A stretch of 48,896 nt of DNA. It comes from Treponema sp. Its GTDB lineage: Bacteria > Spirochaetota > Spirochaetia > Treponematales > Breznakiellaceae. Both the position numbers and the translations under genes were made by a program. The notes below the pieces were generated by a model. It was not told the DNA's origin and made no database searches. It was given only the letters and a program-made list of their open reading frames with translations. The stretch lies in contig JAISMC010000066.1 of assembly GCA_031276965.1 (NCBI GenBank), positions 1 to 48,896 of the forward strand, read 5' to 3'. Each line of letters begins with the position of its first letter. Within the stretch, counting starts at the first letter, position 1. Below are positions 16,694-25,195 of the stretch, piece after piece.

Positions 16694-18703
16694 ATGTCCG
16701 ATGTTTATATTCCGGGGGTAAAAAGCCGGTTTAATACGGAAAAGATCATCGAAGATCTGATGAAGCTCGAACGGGTTCCCCGGGAACGGGTTGCAAAGGA
16801 TGTCGAAGATCTACAAACCCAAAAGACATACTGGCAGGAAATGGGCCGGCGCATCACTTCCCTGCGGGACAGCGCAAAACTTCTTTATTCTTTTCAGAAC
16901 CCCTTTAACGACCGTATTGTTGTTTCCCAGGATGAGTCGGTGCTTACCGGAACCGCCACCAGAAATGCGGTGGAACAGGAACGGAGCTTTACGGTAAAGC
17001 AGATTGCCCGGTCCGACCGTTTCCTTTCTGCCCCCCTGGACAGATCCTTTAGGGTCGAGGGGGGGAACTATACTTTCTCCGTGGGGGAAGATGAAATATC
17101 CTTTAATTTCAGGGGCGGGTCCCTTAGGGACTTCGCCGATGCATTGAACCGCCGGGGCCGGGACAGAATCCGGGCGGATCTTGTGGCGGTCGATCCGGCA
17201 ACCAATTCCCTGCTTATAGAATCCCTGGTTACGGGCGCCGAAAAACGGCTTGGTTTTTCCGGGGAAGCGGAAAAACTGGCCCTTGAGACCGGTATGATAG
17301 GCCAGTCTTACAATACCCGCCGCGATGTGGCCCTAAACGCCGATACCGTCCGGGGCCCGGAACTTCGGCTGGCGGAAAATGTCCTCACCGTGGCCGCCGG
17401 GGGCCGGAATCAGATCTATCCCGGTGAGGCCATTCCTTCCGGGGGCATGGTCCTGCGCTTTGAAGCGGCCACCAAGCTGCTGCCCGGCGAACATATTCCC
17501 GCGCCTCCGGCGGGGCCTTCGATTCCCGGTGCCGGTTCTATAAATTACGGGGGCATCACCATCGAAAATGATCTTTCTTCGGTTCCCCTTCCCGTCTGGG
17601 TTCCCCCGGAAGCGCCGAAACGGGTGGATGATCTGGGAATCCTCACCCTTACTTTTACCGACGGTTCCAAGGCTCCGGTTCCCCCCATCCGGGATTCCCA
17701 AAATTTTGCGCCCTATCAGTACGATCTTTCCGGTATAGCCGGGGGTAAGACCATTGCTTCCATGGAATTAGTAAACAACAACACCAACCGGGATGTTTCC
17801 ATCAGGAATATCAGGATCTTTGATCCCCAGGCCTCCGGAGGGGCGAAGCCCCTTAACGCCATTTCCACAGCCCAGGATGCGGTGGTGGTCATGGACGGGA
17901 TTGAAGTCCGCCGTCCCACTAACGAAATAAACGATCTTATCCCCGGAGTTACCATTACCGCCAAAAGTCCTTCGGACCGGCCGGTCAAGCTGGGGGTTCA
18001 GCCCGATCGTGAATCGATAAAAGAAGCCATCATCACCCTCACGGGAAATTATAACCGGCTTGTAGCGGAACTTAACGTATTAACCCGCCAGGACGAACGT
18101 ATCGTGGAAGAGCTGACCTATCTTTCCCCGGAAGAACAGGCGGAACTGAAAAAACGGATGGGAGCCTTCCAGGGCGACAGCAGCCTGAATCAGCTTAAGA
18201 CTAACCTTCAGCGGGCGGCCGCCAACCCCTACCCCACTGCGGAGGAACGGGCCCTGGCCATGCTCGCTCAGATTGGCATAGGTACCGATGTACGGCGGGC
18301 CGGGGCCAGTTCGGGCTACGACGCCTCCCGGCTGCGGGGTTACCTGGAAATCGACGAAAAGGTTCTGGACGAAGCCCTGGCATCAAAGCTGTCCGCCATT
18401 CAGCAGCTCTTTGGTTCCGATGCCGACGGGGATCTTATCGCCGATACCGGCGTCGCCATTGCCATAGACGGGATTGTTAAACCTTTTGTGGAAACCGGCG
18501 GCCTTATCAGCCTTAAAACAGGAACCATCGATACGAAGATCTCCCAGGAACAGCGGCGTATAGATACCATGGACCGCCAATTAGCCGCCAAAGAAGCCAG
18601 CCTCAAAATTCAGTATGGAACCATGGAAGGCGCCTATAACCGCATGGAACGGCTGTCCACTTCCCTGGATCAATTCAGCCGGCAAAACAGCAGCAACAGG
18701 TAG
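16694..18703 (+). CDS. fliD: flagellar filament cap protein FliD
   Basis: A 669-residue HAP2/FliD protein that caps the growing filament and assists flagellin folding. The N-terminal D0 region starts MSDVYIPGVKSRFNTEKIIEDLMKLERVPRE. An ITITINxxD-like FliD core follows (SFTVKQIARSDRFLSAPLD) and a long middle section. The C-terminal FliD domain (about 440-669) ends in a coiled-coil helix (ERLSTSLDQFSRQNSS). It is longer than enteric FliD but normal for treponemes. GGGAGGGGAAAACGGC precedes the ATG. The next gene starts 4 bases after its stop, so it is probably coupled. Confidence 0.95.
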   Translation: MSDVYIPGVKSRFNTEKIIEDLMKLERVPRERVAKDVEDLQTQKTYWQEMGRRITSLRDSAKLLYSFQNPFNDRIVVSQDESVLTGTATRNAVEQERSFTVKQIARSDRFLSAPLDRSFRVEGGNYTFSVGEDEISFNFRGGSLRDFADALNRRGRDRIRADLVAVDPATNSLLIESLVTGAEKRLGFSGEAEKLALETGMIGQSYNTRRDVALNADTVRGPELRLAENVLTVAAGGRNQIYPGEAIPSGGMVLRFEAATKLLPGEHIPAPPAGPSIPGAGSINYGGITIENDLSSVPLPVWVPPEAPKRVDDLGILTLTFTDGSKAPVPPIRDSQNFAPYQYDLSGIAGGKTIASMELVNNNTNRDVSIRNIRIFDPQASGGAKPLNAISTAQDAVVVMDGIEVRRPTNEINDLIPGVTITAKSPSDRPVKLGVQPDRESIKEAIITLTGNYNRLVAELNVLTRQDERIVEELTYLSPEEQAELKKRMGAFQGDSSLNQLKTNLQRAAANPYPTAEERALAMLAQIGIGTDVRRAGASSGYDASRLRGYLEIDEKVLDEALASKLSAIQQLFGSDADGDLIADTGVAIAIDGIVKPFVETGGLISLKTGTIDTKISQEQRRIDTMDRQLAAKEASLKIQYGTMEGAYNRMERLSTSLDQFSRQNSSNR

Positions 18704-18707
18704 CAAA

Positions 18708-19547
18708 ATGGAAATTACCATCAACGGCGTTCCGGCGGACATCACTCTGGAAACCGAAAAAACCATTGGAGATCTGCTTTCGGGCCTGGAAAACTGGCTT
18801 GAAGGCTCCGGGCACTATCTTTCGGGTTTGACCGTGGATGGTAAAGTTATTGGCGCCGCGGGGGTGGCATCTGCCCTGGACCTGTCCCTGGAACAGATAG
18901 GAGCCCTGGACATCAAGACCAGCACCTGGTCCCTGTTTGTTCTGGAGGCCCTTTATACCCTGCGGAATACCCTGACCGACTATGAGGCCGCTTCTTTCGA
19001 CGAACAGAAAAGCCTGGCCGGCGGTTGGACGGAAAGCGCCGCCGCCCGTTTCCTGGCAGAAAAGTTTCCCGGTCTGTCTGCCAGAGCCGGTAAAGCCCTG
19101 GCCGGAGAGGGGCTTTCTCCGGGGGAAGTCCGGTTTTTGGCGGAGGAGCGGATACGGGAAATCGAGAATCCCCGGCAGGAGTTGGGCCGCGCCGGACCGG
19201 CGCTGACGGAAATTGTAAAGCGCCTGGAGGATCTGTCCCTGGATATTCAAACCGGCAAGGACGGCCGGGCGGCGGAAACGGTATCCCTCTTTGCCGGTAT
19301 CTCGGAGAAGATCTTCCGCCTTCTCCCCCTGCTGAAATCCCAGGGTTTGGACCTGGACTCTCTGGAAGTGGAGGGCGCTCCTTTTAAGACCTTTCTTGAG
19401 GAATTTACCGCCGCCGTCAAAGAGCTTCTGGCGGCCTATGAAACCAAGGATGCGGTTCTGGCGGGGGACCTGGCGGAGTATGAGCTTGCGCCCCGGCTTG
19501 GGAAGTTTTATGCTGTTATTAGGTCCGGCGCTGAGGCCGGAATGTAG
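18708..19547 (+). CDS. fliD-linked protein of unknown function
   Basis: A 279-residue protein starting 4 bases after the fliD stop. The in-frame extension to 18615 lies inside fliD and is rejected. Residues 1 to about 75 form a strand-rich small domain (MEITINGVPADITLETEKTI... LTVDGKVIGAAG). The rest is strongly helical and acidic, with repeated LAEEKF/LAGEGLSPGE segments. No signal peptide, membrane span or cysteine cluster is seen. Its fixed place next to fliD suggests a flagellar export chaperone or cap-associated factor, filling the role of FliT, which is not seen here. This is inference. The gene ahead of PilZ in other treponemes looks equivalent. Confidence 0.75.
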   Translation: MEITINGVPADITLETEKTIGDLLSGLENWLEGSGHYLSGLTVDGKVIGAAGVASALDLSLEQIGALDIKTSTWSLFVLEALYTLRNTLTDYEAASFDEQKSLAGGWTESAAARFLAEKFPGLSARAGKALAGEGLSPGEVRFLAEERIREIENPRQELGRAGPALTEIVKRLEDLSLDIQTGKDGRAAETVSLFAGISEKIFRLLPLLKSQGLDLDSLEVEGAPFKTFLEEFTAAVKELLAAYETKDAVLAGDLAEYELAPRLGKFYAVIRSGAEAGM

Positions 19548-19561
19548 GGAGGCTCTCGGAT

Positions 19562-20668
19562 ATGTATCTTCTCCAGGATGTCCAATACTTCAAAGAAGAC
19601 GATCCCGCCCAGGCCGCTATTCTTTTTATAGGCCTGGGAGTTTTTGTTCTTGCGATCCTGATTATTAACCTGGTAAAAAAAGGCGTAGGCGGTTCCATGG
19701 GAAGCGGACGTTCCCGTTCCACCCCGGCTCCAAGAAAATTCAGCGCCTTTACCCTGTACCGTCTGGCCGGTTCCTACGGATTGAACAAGGATCAGGCAAA
19801 GGTGCTGGAGTATGTTTTTAGAAACGACGAGGTAACCGATCCCGCCAGGGTTATGAGCAATCCGAATCTTCTGGACCGGCATTTTAAGCGGGCCTATGAG
19901 CGGATCGAGCAGACTTCCGAAAGCGAAGAGGATATGCAGAAAAAGTTCGCCCTCCTCTTTTCGGTGAGGAACACCATCGAATCGGCCGGCGGCTTTCAGG
20001 GAAACATCACCTCCACCACCCAGGTTTCAGAGAATATGTCCGCCGTTATTACTACCGGCAGGGATTCTTATCCGGTGCGGGTCATCTCCTCCAAGGGGAT
20101 GAATCTGCTGGTGGAGTGCCCCAGAAATGCCCTGGGAACTCCCATACGGCTTCCCAAAGGAACCAGGGTTTCCCTTTCTTTTTTTACCAAGTCGAGTAAG
20201 GGCTATTCTTTCGACAGCCATGTGGCGGGATTGGGCGACAGTCACGACGGTCCTGTTATTCAGCTGGCCCATTCAAACAGGGCAAAGGCCCTGACCCAGC
20301 GGCGTTTTAGGCGGAAACGGACTACCATGGGCTGTTATTTTTCGTTTGTCAGGGTGGAAGAGGTAAAAAACGGCCGGAAGAAGGAAAAGAAAATGGTGGT
20401 GGACCGGAACCGTTTTAAGGGTTCCATCACGGATATTTCCATAGGGGGCTGCGCCATTGTGACCTCCGCGGTGGTAAATGCCGGAGGCCGATTAAAGATA
20501 GAATTTACCCAATCCGGAGGCATGACCTCAGCCGCCCTGGGGCAGGTGCTCAGGACTAACCGGAGCGGAACCATAGGTACCGTAGCTCATGTTAAGTTCC
20601 TCAAGGTACCCCGCAGGACCATGAATATAATTAACGCCATGGTATTTGAGTATTATGATGAGGATTGA
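19562..20668 (+). CDS. membrane-anchored PilZ-domain (cyclic-di-GMP receptor) protein
   Basis: A 368-residue protein. A single membrane segment (about 17-40) is followed by a helical region, then a YcgR-like N-domain (about 150-245) and a C-terminal PilZ domain. The PilZ binding motifs are both visible: the arginine cluster RRFRRKR (about 239-245) and DISIGG (about 280). PilZ proteins bind cyclic-di-GMP and in flagellated bacteria tune motor behaviour. The position after fliD supports a motility role. A membrane anchor is not part of the classic YcgR layout and would keep it near the motor. Confidence 0.85.
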   Translation: MYLLQDVQYFKEDDPAQAAILFIGLGVFVLAILIINLVKKGVGGSMGSGRSRSTPAPRKFSAFTLYRLAGSYGLNKDQAKVLEYVFRNDEVTDPARVMSNPNLLDRHFKRAYERIEQTSESEEDMQKKFALLFSVRNTIESAGGFQGNITSTTQVSENMSAVITTGRDSYPVRVISSKGMNLLVECPRNALGTPIRLPKGTRVSLSFFTKSSKGYSFDSHVAGLGDSHDGPVIQLAHSNRAKALTQRRFRRKRTTMGCYFSFVRVEEVKNGRKKEKKMVVDRNRFKGSITDISIGGCAIVTSAVVNAGGRLKIEFTQSGGMTSAALGQVLRTNRSGTIGTVAHVKFLKVPRRTMNIINAMVFEYYDED

Positions 20669-20692
20669 CGGGGAAATCATGGTTGATATTCT

Positions 20693-20956
20693 ATGAAGGT
20701 ACTCGAGATTAAGGATATTGTCAGAAAGGACGTTCCTATCTATTACCGGCTGCTCTACACGGGGATTGCCGTTCTGGAACTAGTACATGAACCTGTGGAA
20801 AAGCGCATCGACTTTTCTATCGAGATCAAGCCTACGGGACAAAAAGAAATTATCGTTACCCTGGTGGAACCCGTCGATTATCCCCTGGTTCCCCTGGTCA
20901 AAGAAATAAAGACCTTTATCCATCATCTGCATAGTACGGGAGGGCTCCCTGGCTGA
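20693..20956 (+). CDS. small protein of unknown function upstream of tsaE
   Basis: An 87-residue soluble protein with a predicted mixed alpha/beta fold (MKVLEIKDIVRKDVPIYYRLLYTGIAVLELV, then alternating strands and a C-terminal helix). It lies 24 bases after the PilZ gene and overlaps the likely CTG start of tsaE by 8 bases. There is a weak ribosome binding site. No family is recognised. The tight spacing argues that it is a true gene. Confidence 0.7.
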   Translation: MKVLEIKDIVRKDVPIYYRLLYTGIAVLELVHEPVEKRIDFSIEIKPTGQKEIIVTLVEPVDYPLVPLVKEIKTFIHHLHSTGGLPG

Positions 20957-21398
20957 AACTGAGGCGGAAAGCGCCGTTATCCCTTCGGCCTCCCCGGAGG
21001 AGACCATGGCCGCAGGAGAACGGATCGCCCCCCTGCTCCGCCCCGGCAGCATCATCGCCCTCAGGGGCGGACTGGGGGCGGGCAAGACCTGTCTGGTCAA
21101 GGGTATTGCCCGGGGCCTGGGCATTGACGAAGAGGTTACCAGCCCCACTTACACCATTGTTTCGGAATACAGGGGGAGGCTGCCCCTCTATCATATCGAC
21201 GCCTACCGGCTGAACGGCGACGGCGACTTTCTCGCCATGGGCGGAGAGGAGTATCTCTACGGAGACGGGGCCGCTCTGATCGAATGGAGCGATCGCATAG
21301 CCGGTTCTATCCCCCCCGATGCCGTGGTGATCGACATAGAAATCACCGGCGAAAACCGGCGGACCCTTAGAATCAGGGGTCTTGAGGGATTGAAATGA
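20949..21398 (+). CDS. tsaE: tRNA t6A synthesis ATPase TsaE (likely non-AUG start)
   Basis: TsaE (YjeE) is the ATPase that supports TsaB/TsaD in making N6-threonylcarbamoyladenosine at tRNA position 37. Walker A GGLGAGKT, the TSPTYTIVSEY switch motif, YHIDAYRL and the IEWSDRI motif are all present. The first ATG (21006) would begin inside the first conserved helix, because SPEETMAAGERI lines up with the family's DEQATLDLGERV. The only better candidate upstream is CTG at 20949, which has GGGAGGG 4 bases before it and adds 19 residues. It overlaps the preceding stop by 8 bases and is overlapped by tsaB (ATGA). The gene identity is secure; the start is inferred. Confidence 0.88.
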   Translation: MAETEAESAVIPSASPEETMAAGERIAPLLRPGSIIALRGGLGAGKTCLVKGIARGLGIDEEVTSPTYTIVSEYRGRLPLYHIDAYRLNGDGDFLAMGGEEYLYGDGAALIEWSDRIAGSIPPDAVVIDIEITGENRRTLRIRGLEGLK

Positions 21399-22087
21399 AC
21401 ATCCTGGCCCTGGATACGGCTACGGAAGTTCTCTCCCTGGCCCTGGAGGCGGACAGGCTTTCCCGGGAAGTCTCTTCCGTAAACCGGAACAGCTGGTACC
21501 TGGAGGCCGATCTGGGACTCCGGCATTCGGAATTCCTCATGGAAATGACGGATACTCTCCTTAAAAACGCCGGTATGGAACCGGCGGATCTGGATTTAGT
21601 GGCCTGTATGGGGGGGCCCGGTTCGTTTACGGGGCTCCGCATAGGTTTTGCCGCCGCCAAAGGCATGGCCCTGGCTCTGGGGATTCCTCTGGCGGCGCCT
21701 TCCACCCTGGATTGCATGGCCCTTTCCTGTCTCCACTGGCCCGGAACGGTGCTGCCGGCGATTGACGCAAAAAAGCGCCGCTTCTTTACCGCCCTGTACC
21801 GGGGAGGTGAACGGATTTCGCCCTATCTGGACGGAGAAACCGCTGAAATCGGAGCGCTGATCCCCGGCAAAGGCCAAACCCTGCTTACCGGGCCAGGCGC
21901 CCCGAAGCTGGCCTCCCTCCTTGGGGATCTTCAGCCGGGACGCATCCTTGTCGATTCCGGCTTCCGGAAAGGAAATGCCCGGGAATTACTAGTAATTGTC
22001 AAAAAAAGCAATATATTAGATAATAGGAAGGCGATTTTCGCAGGTCCCATGTATTTGCGGAAAAGTGACGCCGAATTAACAAAGTAG
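21395..22087 (+). CDS. tsaB: tRNA t6A synthesis protein TsaB
   Basis: A 230-residue TsaB (YeaZ) protein, a non-catalytic partner of TsaD in t6A synthesis. The N-terminal ASKHA half has MNILALDTATE, and the GGPGSFTGLRIG motif is intact. Its start overlaps the tsaE stop by 4 bases, so the two subunits are made together. TsaC and TsaD are not in the window. The C-terminal half is shorter and divergent, as is common for TsaB. Confidence 0.94.
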   Translation: MNILALDTATEVLSLALEADRLSREVSSVNRNSWYLEADLGLRHSEFLMEMTDTLLKNAGMEPADLDLVACMGGPGSFTGLRIGFAAAKGMALALGIPLAAPSTLDCMALSCLHWPGTVLPAIDAKKRRFFTALYRGGERISPYLDGETAEIGALIPGKGQTLLTGPGAPKLASLLGDLQPGRILVDSGFRKGNARELLVIVKKSNILDNRKAIFAGPMYLRKSDAELTK

Positions 22088-22096
22088 TTGGATTAT

Positions 22097-23158
22097 ATGG
22101 CGGATGCTCAAAAAGATCTGGAAGATCTCGAACCTCTTGATATAGAAGAACTGGACGACGAGCCCGACAGTAACGAAGAGGAAAGTATACGCCGGATTTC
22201 GGTGTTTAACCCTTTTCTCAACAGTATCTTTCCTGTTCTCTTTATTAATAAAAAAATGAAGATCCTCTTCGCCAATGACGCCTGCAAGAATCTCTTTACG
22301 GGTTTTTTCAATTTGGCGGGCAATTATTTTATCGACGCCTTCGGCAGATCTTTCGAAATGGAGGATATCCGTACCATCCGGGACACGATACTTACCGGGA
22401 GAAACGGCTACTCCTGGAAGGGCCTGGCCCGGGTTAAGTCCCGGAAAATGGTCTCGGTTCAGACCAGGGTATACCTCTTTCCTGCGGATACGGACAGTAA
22501 ACAGCCGGAAGAATTCATCGTCATGTTTGACGATGTAACCGAGGAAAATAAAAAGCTCCTCAGAAGCGTCTTTATGAGCCTCCTGGAAGCTTCGAAACTG
22601 AAGGATAACGATACGGGCAAGCACATTACCCGGGTTAATTTCTATTCAAGGCGGCTGGCGGAGGAGCTCTACAACCGGACCGGTTACGATAGAATAGATG
22701 CGGATTTTATCGACAATATCGGCTTCCTTGCTTCCATGCACGATGTGGGCAAGATAGGCACTCCCGACGACATTCTTAACAAGGAAGGACCCCTTTCGGA
22801 CTGGGAATGGACGGTGATGCGGGAACATACCAAGAACGGCGCCTTCATCCTTTCAACGTATCCTAATCCCATGGCCAAGGAAATAGCCCTTTCCCACCAT
22901 GAACGGTGGGACGGCTCGGGGTATCCCTTCCAGCTTGAAGGAATCATGATACCCCTGGCGGCCCGGATCGTTTCCATTGCGGATGTTTATGACGCCCTGC
23001 GAATGGAACGGAGTTACAAGCCCCCCTTCGATCACGCCACCGCCGCAGCGAAGATGATAGAGGAAAGCGGTACCCACTTTGATCCCGCCCTTATCGAAGT
23101 TTTTGCCGCCATAGACCAGGATTTCGACAGGCTCTTTGAAGAGAACAAAGACGGCTGA
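22097..23158 (+). CDS. PAS/HD-GYP cyclic-di-GMP phosphodiesterase
   Basis: A 353-residue protein (a TTG 9 bases earlier is an alternative start). The N-terminus is very acidic and is followed by a PAS-like sensor domain (about 35-150). The HD-GYP domain comes next with HDVGKIG, the HHERWDGSGYP signature and IADVYDALR, so all key metal ligands look intact. HD-GYP enzymes break cyclic-di-GMP down to GMP. There is no membrane segment, so the PAS domain should sense a cytoplasmic signal. It lies after tsaB without a clear ribosome binding site. With the PilZ receptor nearby it supports cyclic-di-GMP control of motility. Confidence 0.9.
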   Translation: MADAQKDLEDLEPLDIEELDDEPDSNEEESIRRISVFNPFLNSIFPVLFINKKMKILFANDACKNLFTGFFNLAGNYFIDAFGRSFEMEDIRTIRDTILTGRNGYSWKGLARVKSRKMVSVQTRVYLFPADTDSKQPEEFIVMFDDVTEENKKLLRSVFMSLLEASKLKDNDTGKHITRVNFYSRRLAEELYNRTGYDRIDADFIDNIGFLASMHDVGKIGTPDDILNKEGPLSDWEWTVMREHTKNGAFILSTYPNPMAKEIALSHHERWDGSGYPFQLEGIMIPLAARIVSIADVYDALRMERSYKPPFDHATAAAKMIEESGTHFDPALIEVFAAIDQDFDRLFEENKDG

Positions 23159-23180
23159 TTCTTTTCTGTTTCCGGCTGAT

Positions 23181-23414
23181 TTAGAGAGATTCCCGGTCTG
23201 CGCCGAAATCCATCTCGGGAAATACCGGCGCCGATTCAACTGCGGCCTTGTTCTCGGCCTTTATCGCGTCAAACACTTCCTGCCTAAAGACCTTGACCGT
23301 TTTCGGAGCGCTGACCCCCAGGCGGACCTGGTCCCCCCGGATCTCTATTATGGAAACGGATATGTCATCTCCGATCATTATCTTTTCGTTGATCTTCCTG
23401 GAGAGTATCAGCAT
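23181..23414 (-). CDS. csrA: carbon storage regulator CsrA
   Basis: A 77-residue CsrA, an RNA-binding dimer that blocks or stabilises target mRNAs. It has the complete core ([22 protein letters not shown]... [19 protein letters not shown]), including the conserved RLG and FR RNA-contact positions, and a C-terminal extension like that of FliW-regulated CsrA proteins. It overlaps the fliW stop by 7 bases and is the last gene of the flgN-flgK-flgL-fliW-csrA cluster. Its probable targets are the flaB and flaG mRNAs in this same window. Confidence 0.97.
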   Translation of the reverse strand: MLILSRKINEKIMIGDDISVSIIEIRGDQVRLGVSAPKTVKVFRQEVFDAIKAENKAAVESAPVFPEMDFGADRESL

Positions 23415-23887
23415 GGATCCTTCCTCGCATTAGAGGCGGGAACCGGACCTTCTTGTTTTGCCGCCGCCAGTTCCGCCACGATGTCATGCTTGGTCTTCCA
23501 CCGTGGATCGGCAAGTACCGCCTGCCTGCCCTGGCGGGTTTCCCTGCTGATGATCAGCGGCCCCTGGAGGTTGGCGGTCATGGGACCCTCTGCGGGAATG
23601 GTAACGATGGAAAAAATAAGAGCCTTTTCGGGGCCGGATATGCCGATTTCCCGCATCTCGTCGTCGTTTATCTCCACCTCATAGTCGGATCTGAAAAGGA
23701 AGGGATTAACCAGAATAAAGGCCACCTCCTCCACATCCAGGGACTGGAGCCAGTAAAAAGGCTGACGTTCCGCATCGAGGAGTATGTACTCCTTAAAAGA
23801 CTCGAAGCCAAACAGTCCCTGGGGGAAGGTGATACGCTGCTGTTCATCAACGTCGATTAGACCGTAGGCTTTGGTTGTTACTTTCAC
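23408..23887 (-). CDS. fliW: flagellar assembly factor FliW, antagonist of CsrA
   Basis: A 159-residue FliW. It has the [26 protein letters not shown] and [24 protein letters not shown] signatures. FliW binds both flagellin and CsrA. When flagellin is exported, FliW is freed and takes CsrA off flagellin mRNA. It starts at GTG, and its Shine-Dalgarno lies in ACAAGGA (23896-23902 on the minus strand), itself a CsrA-like core. The stop overlaps csrA by 7 bases. Confidence 0.96.
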   Translation of the reverse strand: MKVTTKAYGLIDVDEQQRITFPQGLFGFESFKEYILLDAERQPFYWLQSLDVEEVAFILVNPFLFRSDYEVEINDDEMREIGISGPEKALIFSIVTIPAEGPMTANLQGPLIISRETRQGRQAVLADPRWKTKHDIVAELAAAKQEGPVPASNARKDPC

Positions 23888-23920
23888 ATTAGTTCTCCTT
23901 GTGCCGCTTTTTTTAATTGT

Positions 23921-25168
23921 CTAGCGGAGAAAATCCAGCAGGGTGGGCGGGATTATCCGGGCCGCGGTTTGAAGGGCCGCCCGGTGAGTAAAATCCATCA
24001 TGCTTAGATCCGTGGCGGCGGCAGCAAGATCCAAGCCGGCCTCCCGGCTCAAAGCGGCGGTAACGGCGGGGATCTCGCCGTTGATCCGCCTCCAGGTCAT
24101 CTCCACCCGTTCCTGACGGCTTCCGATATCGGCTATGCGGCCGGCCAGATTGTTCAGGGCCAAATCGATGCCCCCTATACCCTGGCTGCCCGCAAAATCC
24201 TGATCCCCCCGGTACAGGGCGTCCCGAAGGCGGATTATCATATCGAAGGCGGAGCCGCCGGCAACCCGGGCCTCGGGATGCCAATTGGGGGCGGCGGGAT
24301 CATTGTTTGGAACAATGAGACCCAGATCCTGGAGTACCCTGGAATCCCGGCGATCCTCCAGGCGGATAAGATGAGCGCTGGTTCCTTCCAGGGCTATACC
24401 CTTAGTTTCGGGGTCCACATAGGCCTTTACCGGAGCGGCGGATTCGTTGATTTTCGCCACAATGGCGTGGAGGGTATCTCCGGGGCTTACGGCGATTTCC
24501 TCACCGTCTACGTAAAAAGCTCCCTCCGCGGGAACCCGGTAATTGGTTGCGTCCAGGGCGGAGAAGATCTGCATCTTTTCCGCCCAAAAGGCCTCCCCTC
24601 CCCCTATGTCCAGGGAGGCGTAGGTACTTTCACTTATCTCCGTATCACGGGCAGGGCCGGCGCCCCGGTATTCCACCCGGACTACCATGGATTCCCCGCC
24701 GCCCTGGACGGTTCCCTCTACCAGACGGAAGGGTTCGGTAAAGGCCTTTTCCCCCGCAAAGAGCTGCTTTGTATCGGGGCCCAGCGCATTGGAAGCGGCG
24801 ACTATCTCTTTCAGCAGTTCGTTGATCTCCACTGCCATATACTTTAAGTCTTCCGGAGCATAAGTACCGTTGGACCCGGCCACCGCCAGTTCTCTGATCC
24901 GCTGGAGTACATCGTTGGTCTGTCTGAGGTAGACATCAACTTCGTTGTAATGATCCCTGGCAAAAAAGGTGTTTTTTTCGTACCGCTCAAGCCTGGCCAA
25001 ATACGACTCGTACCGTACCGCATGGGAGGCGGCCAGAGGATCATCCCGCAGCTCCTTGATTCTGCTGTTACCGGCGATCCTGGCCTGCTGATTGGACAGG
25101 GCCTCCTCCTGGCGTCTGAGGTAATACTGGATGTCGTTATTCGGCATATCCGTAGCTACCCGTCTCAT
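23921..25168 (-). CDS. flgL: hook-filament junction protein FlgL
   Basis: A 415-residue FlgL (HAP3), the second hook-filament junction protein. The N-terminal flagellin-like helix reads MRRVATDMPNNDIQYYLRRQEEALSNQQARIA, and the C-terminal helices are conserved (RQERVEMTWRRINGEIPAVTAALSREAGLDLAAAATDL). AAAGGAG precedes the ATG. It lies 27 bases after flgK and 33 bases before fliW in one minus-strand operon. Confidence 0.94.
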   Translation of the reverse strand: MRRVATDMPNNDIQYYLRRQEEALSNQQARIAGNSRIKELRDDPLAASHAVRYESYLARLERYEKNTFFARDHYNEVDVYLRQTNDVLQRIRELAVAGSNGTYAPEDLKYMAVEINELLKEIVAASNALGPDTKQLFAGEKAFTEPFRLVEGTVQGGGESMVVRVEYRGAGPARDTEISESTYASLDIGGGEAFWAEKMQIFSALDATNYRVPAEGAFYVDGEEIAVSPGDTLHAIVAKINESAAPVKAYVDPETKGIALEGTSAHLIRLEDRRDSRVLQDLGLIVPNNDPAAPNWHPEARVAGGSAFDMIIRLRDALYRGDQDFAGSQGIGGIDLALNNLAGRIADIGSRQERVEMTWRRINGEIPAVTAALSREAGLDLAAAATDLSMMDFTHRAALQTAARIIPPTLLDFLR

Positions 25169-25195
25169 GGCATCTCCTTTTCAAGCGGCCGGCGC

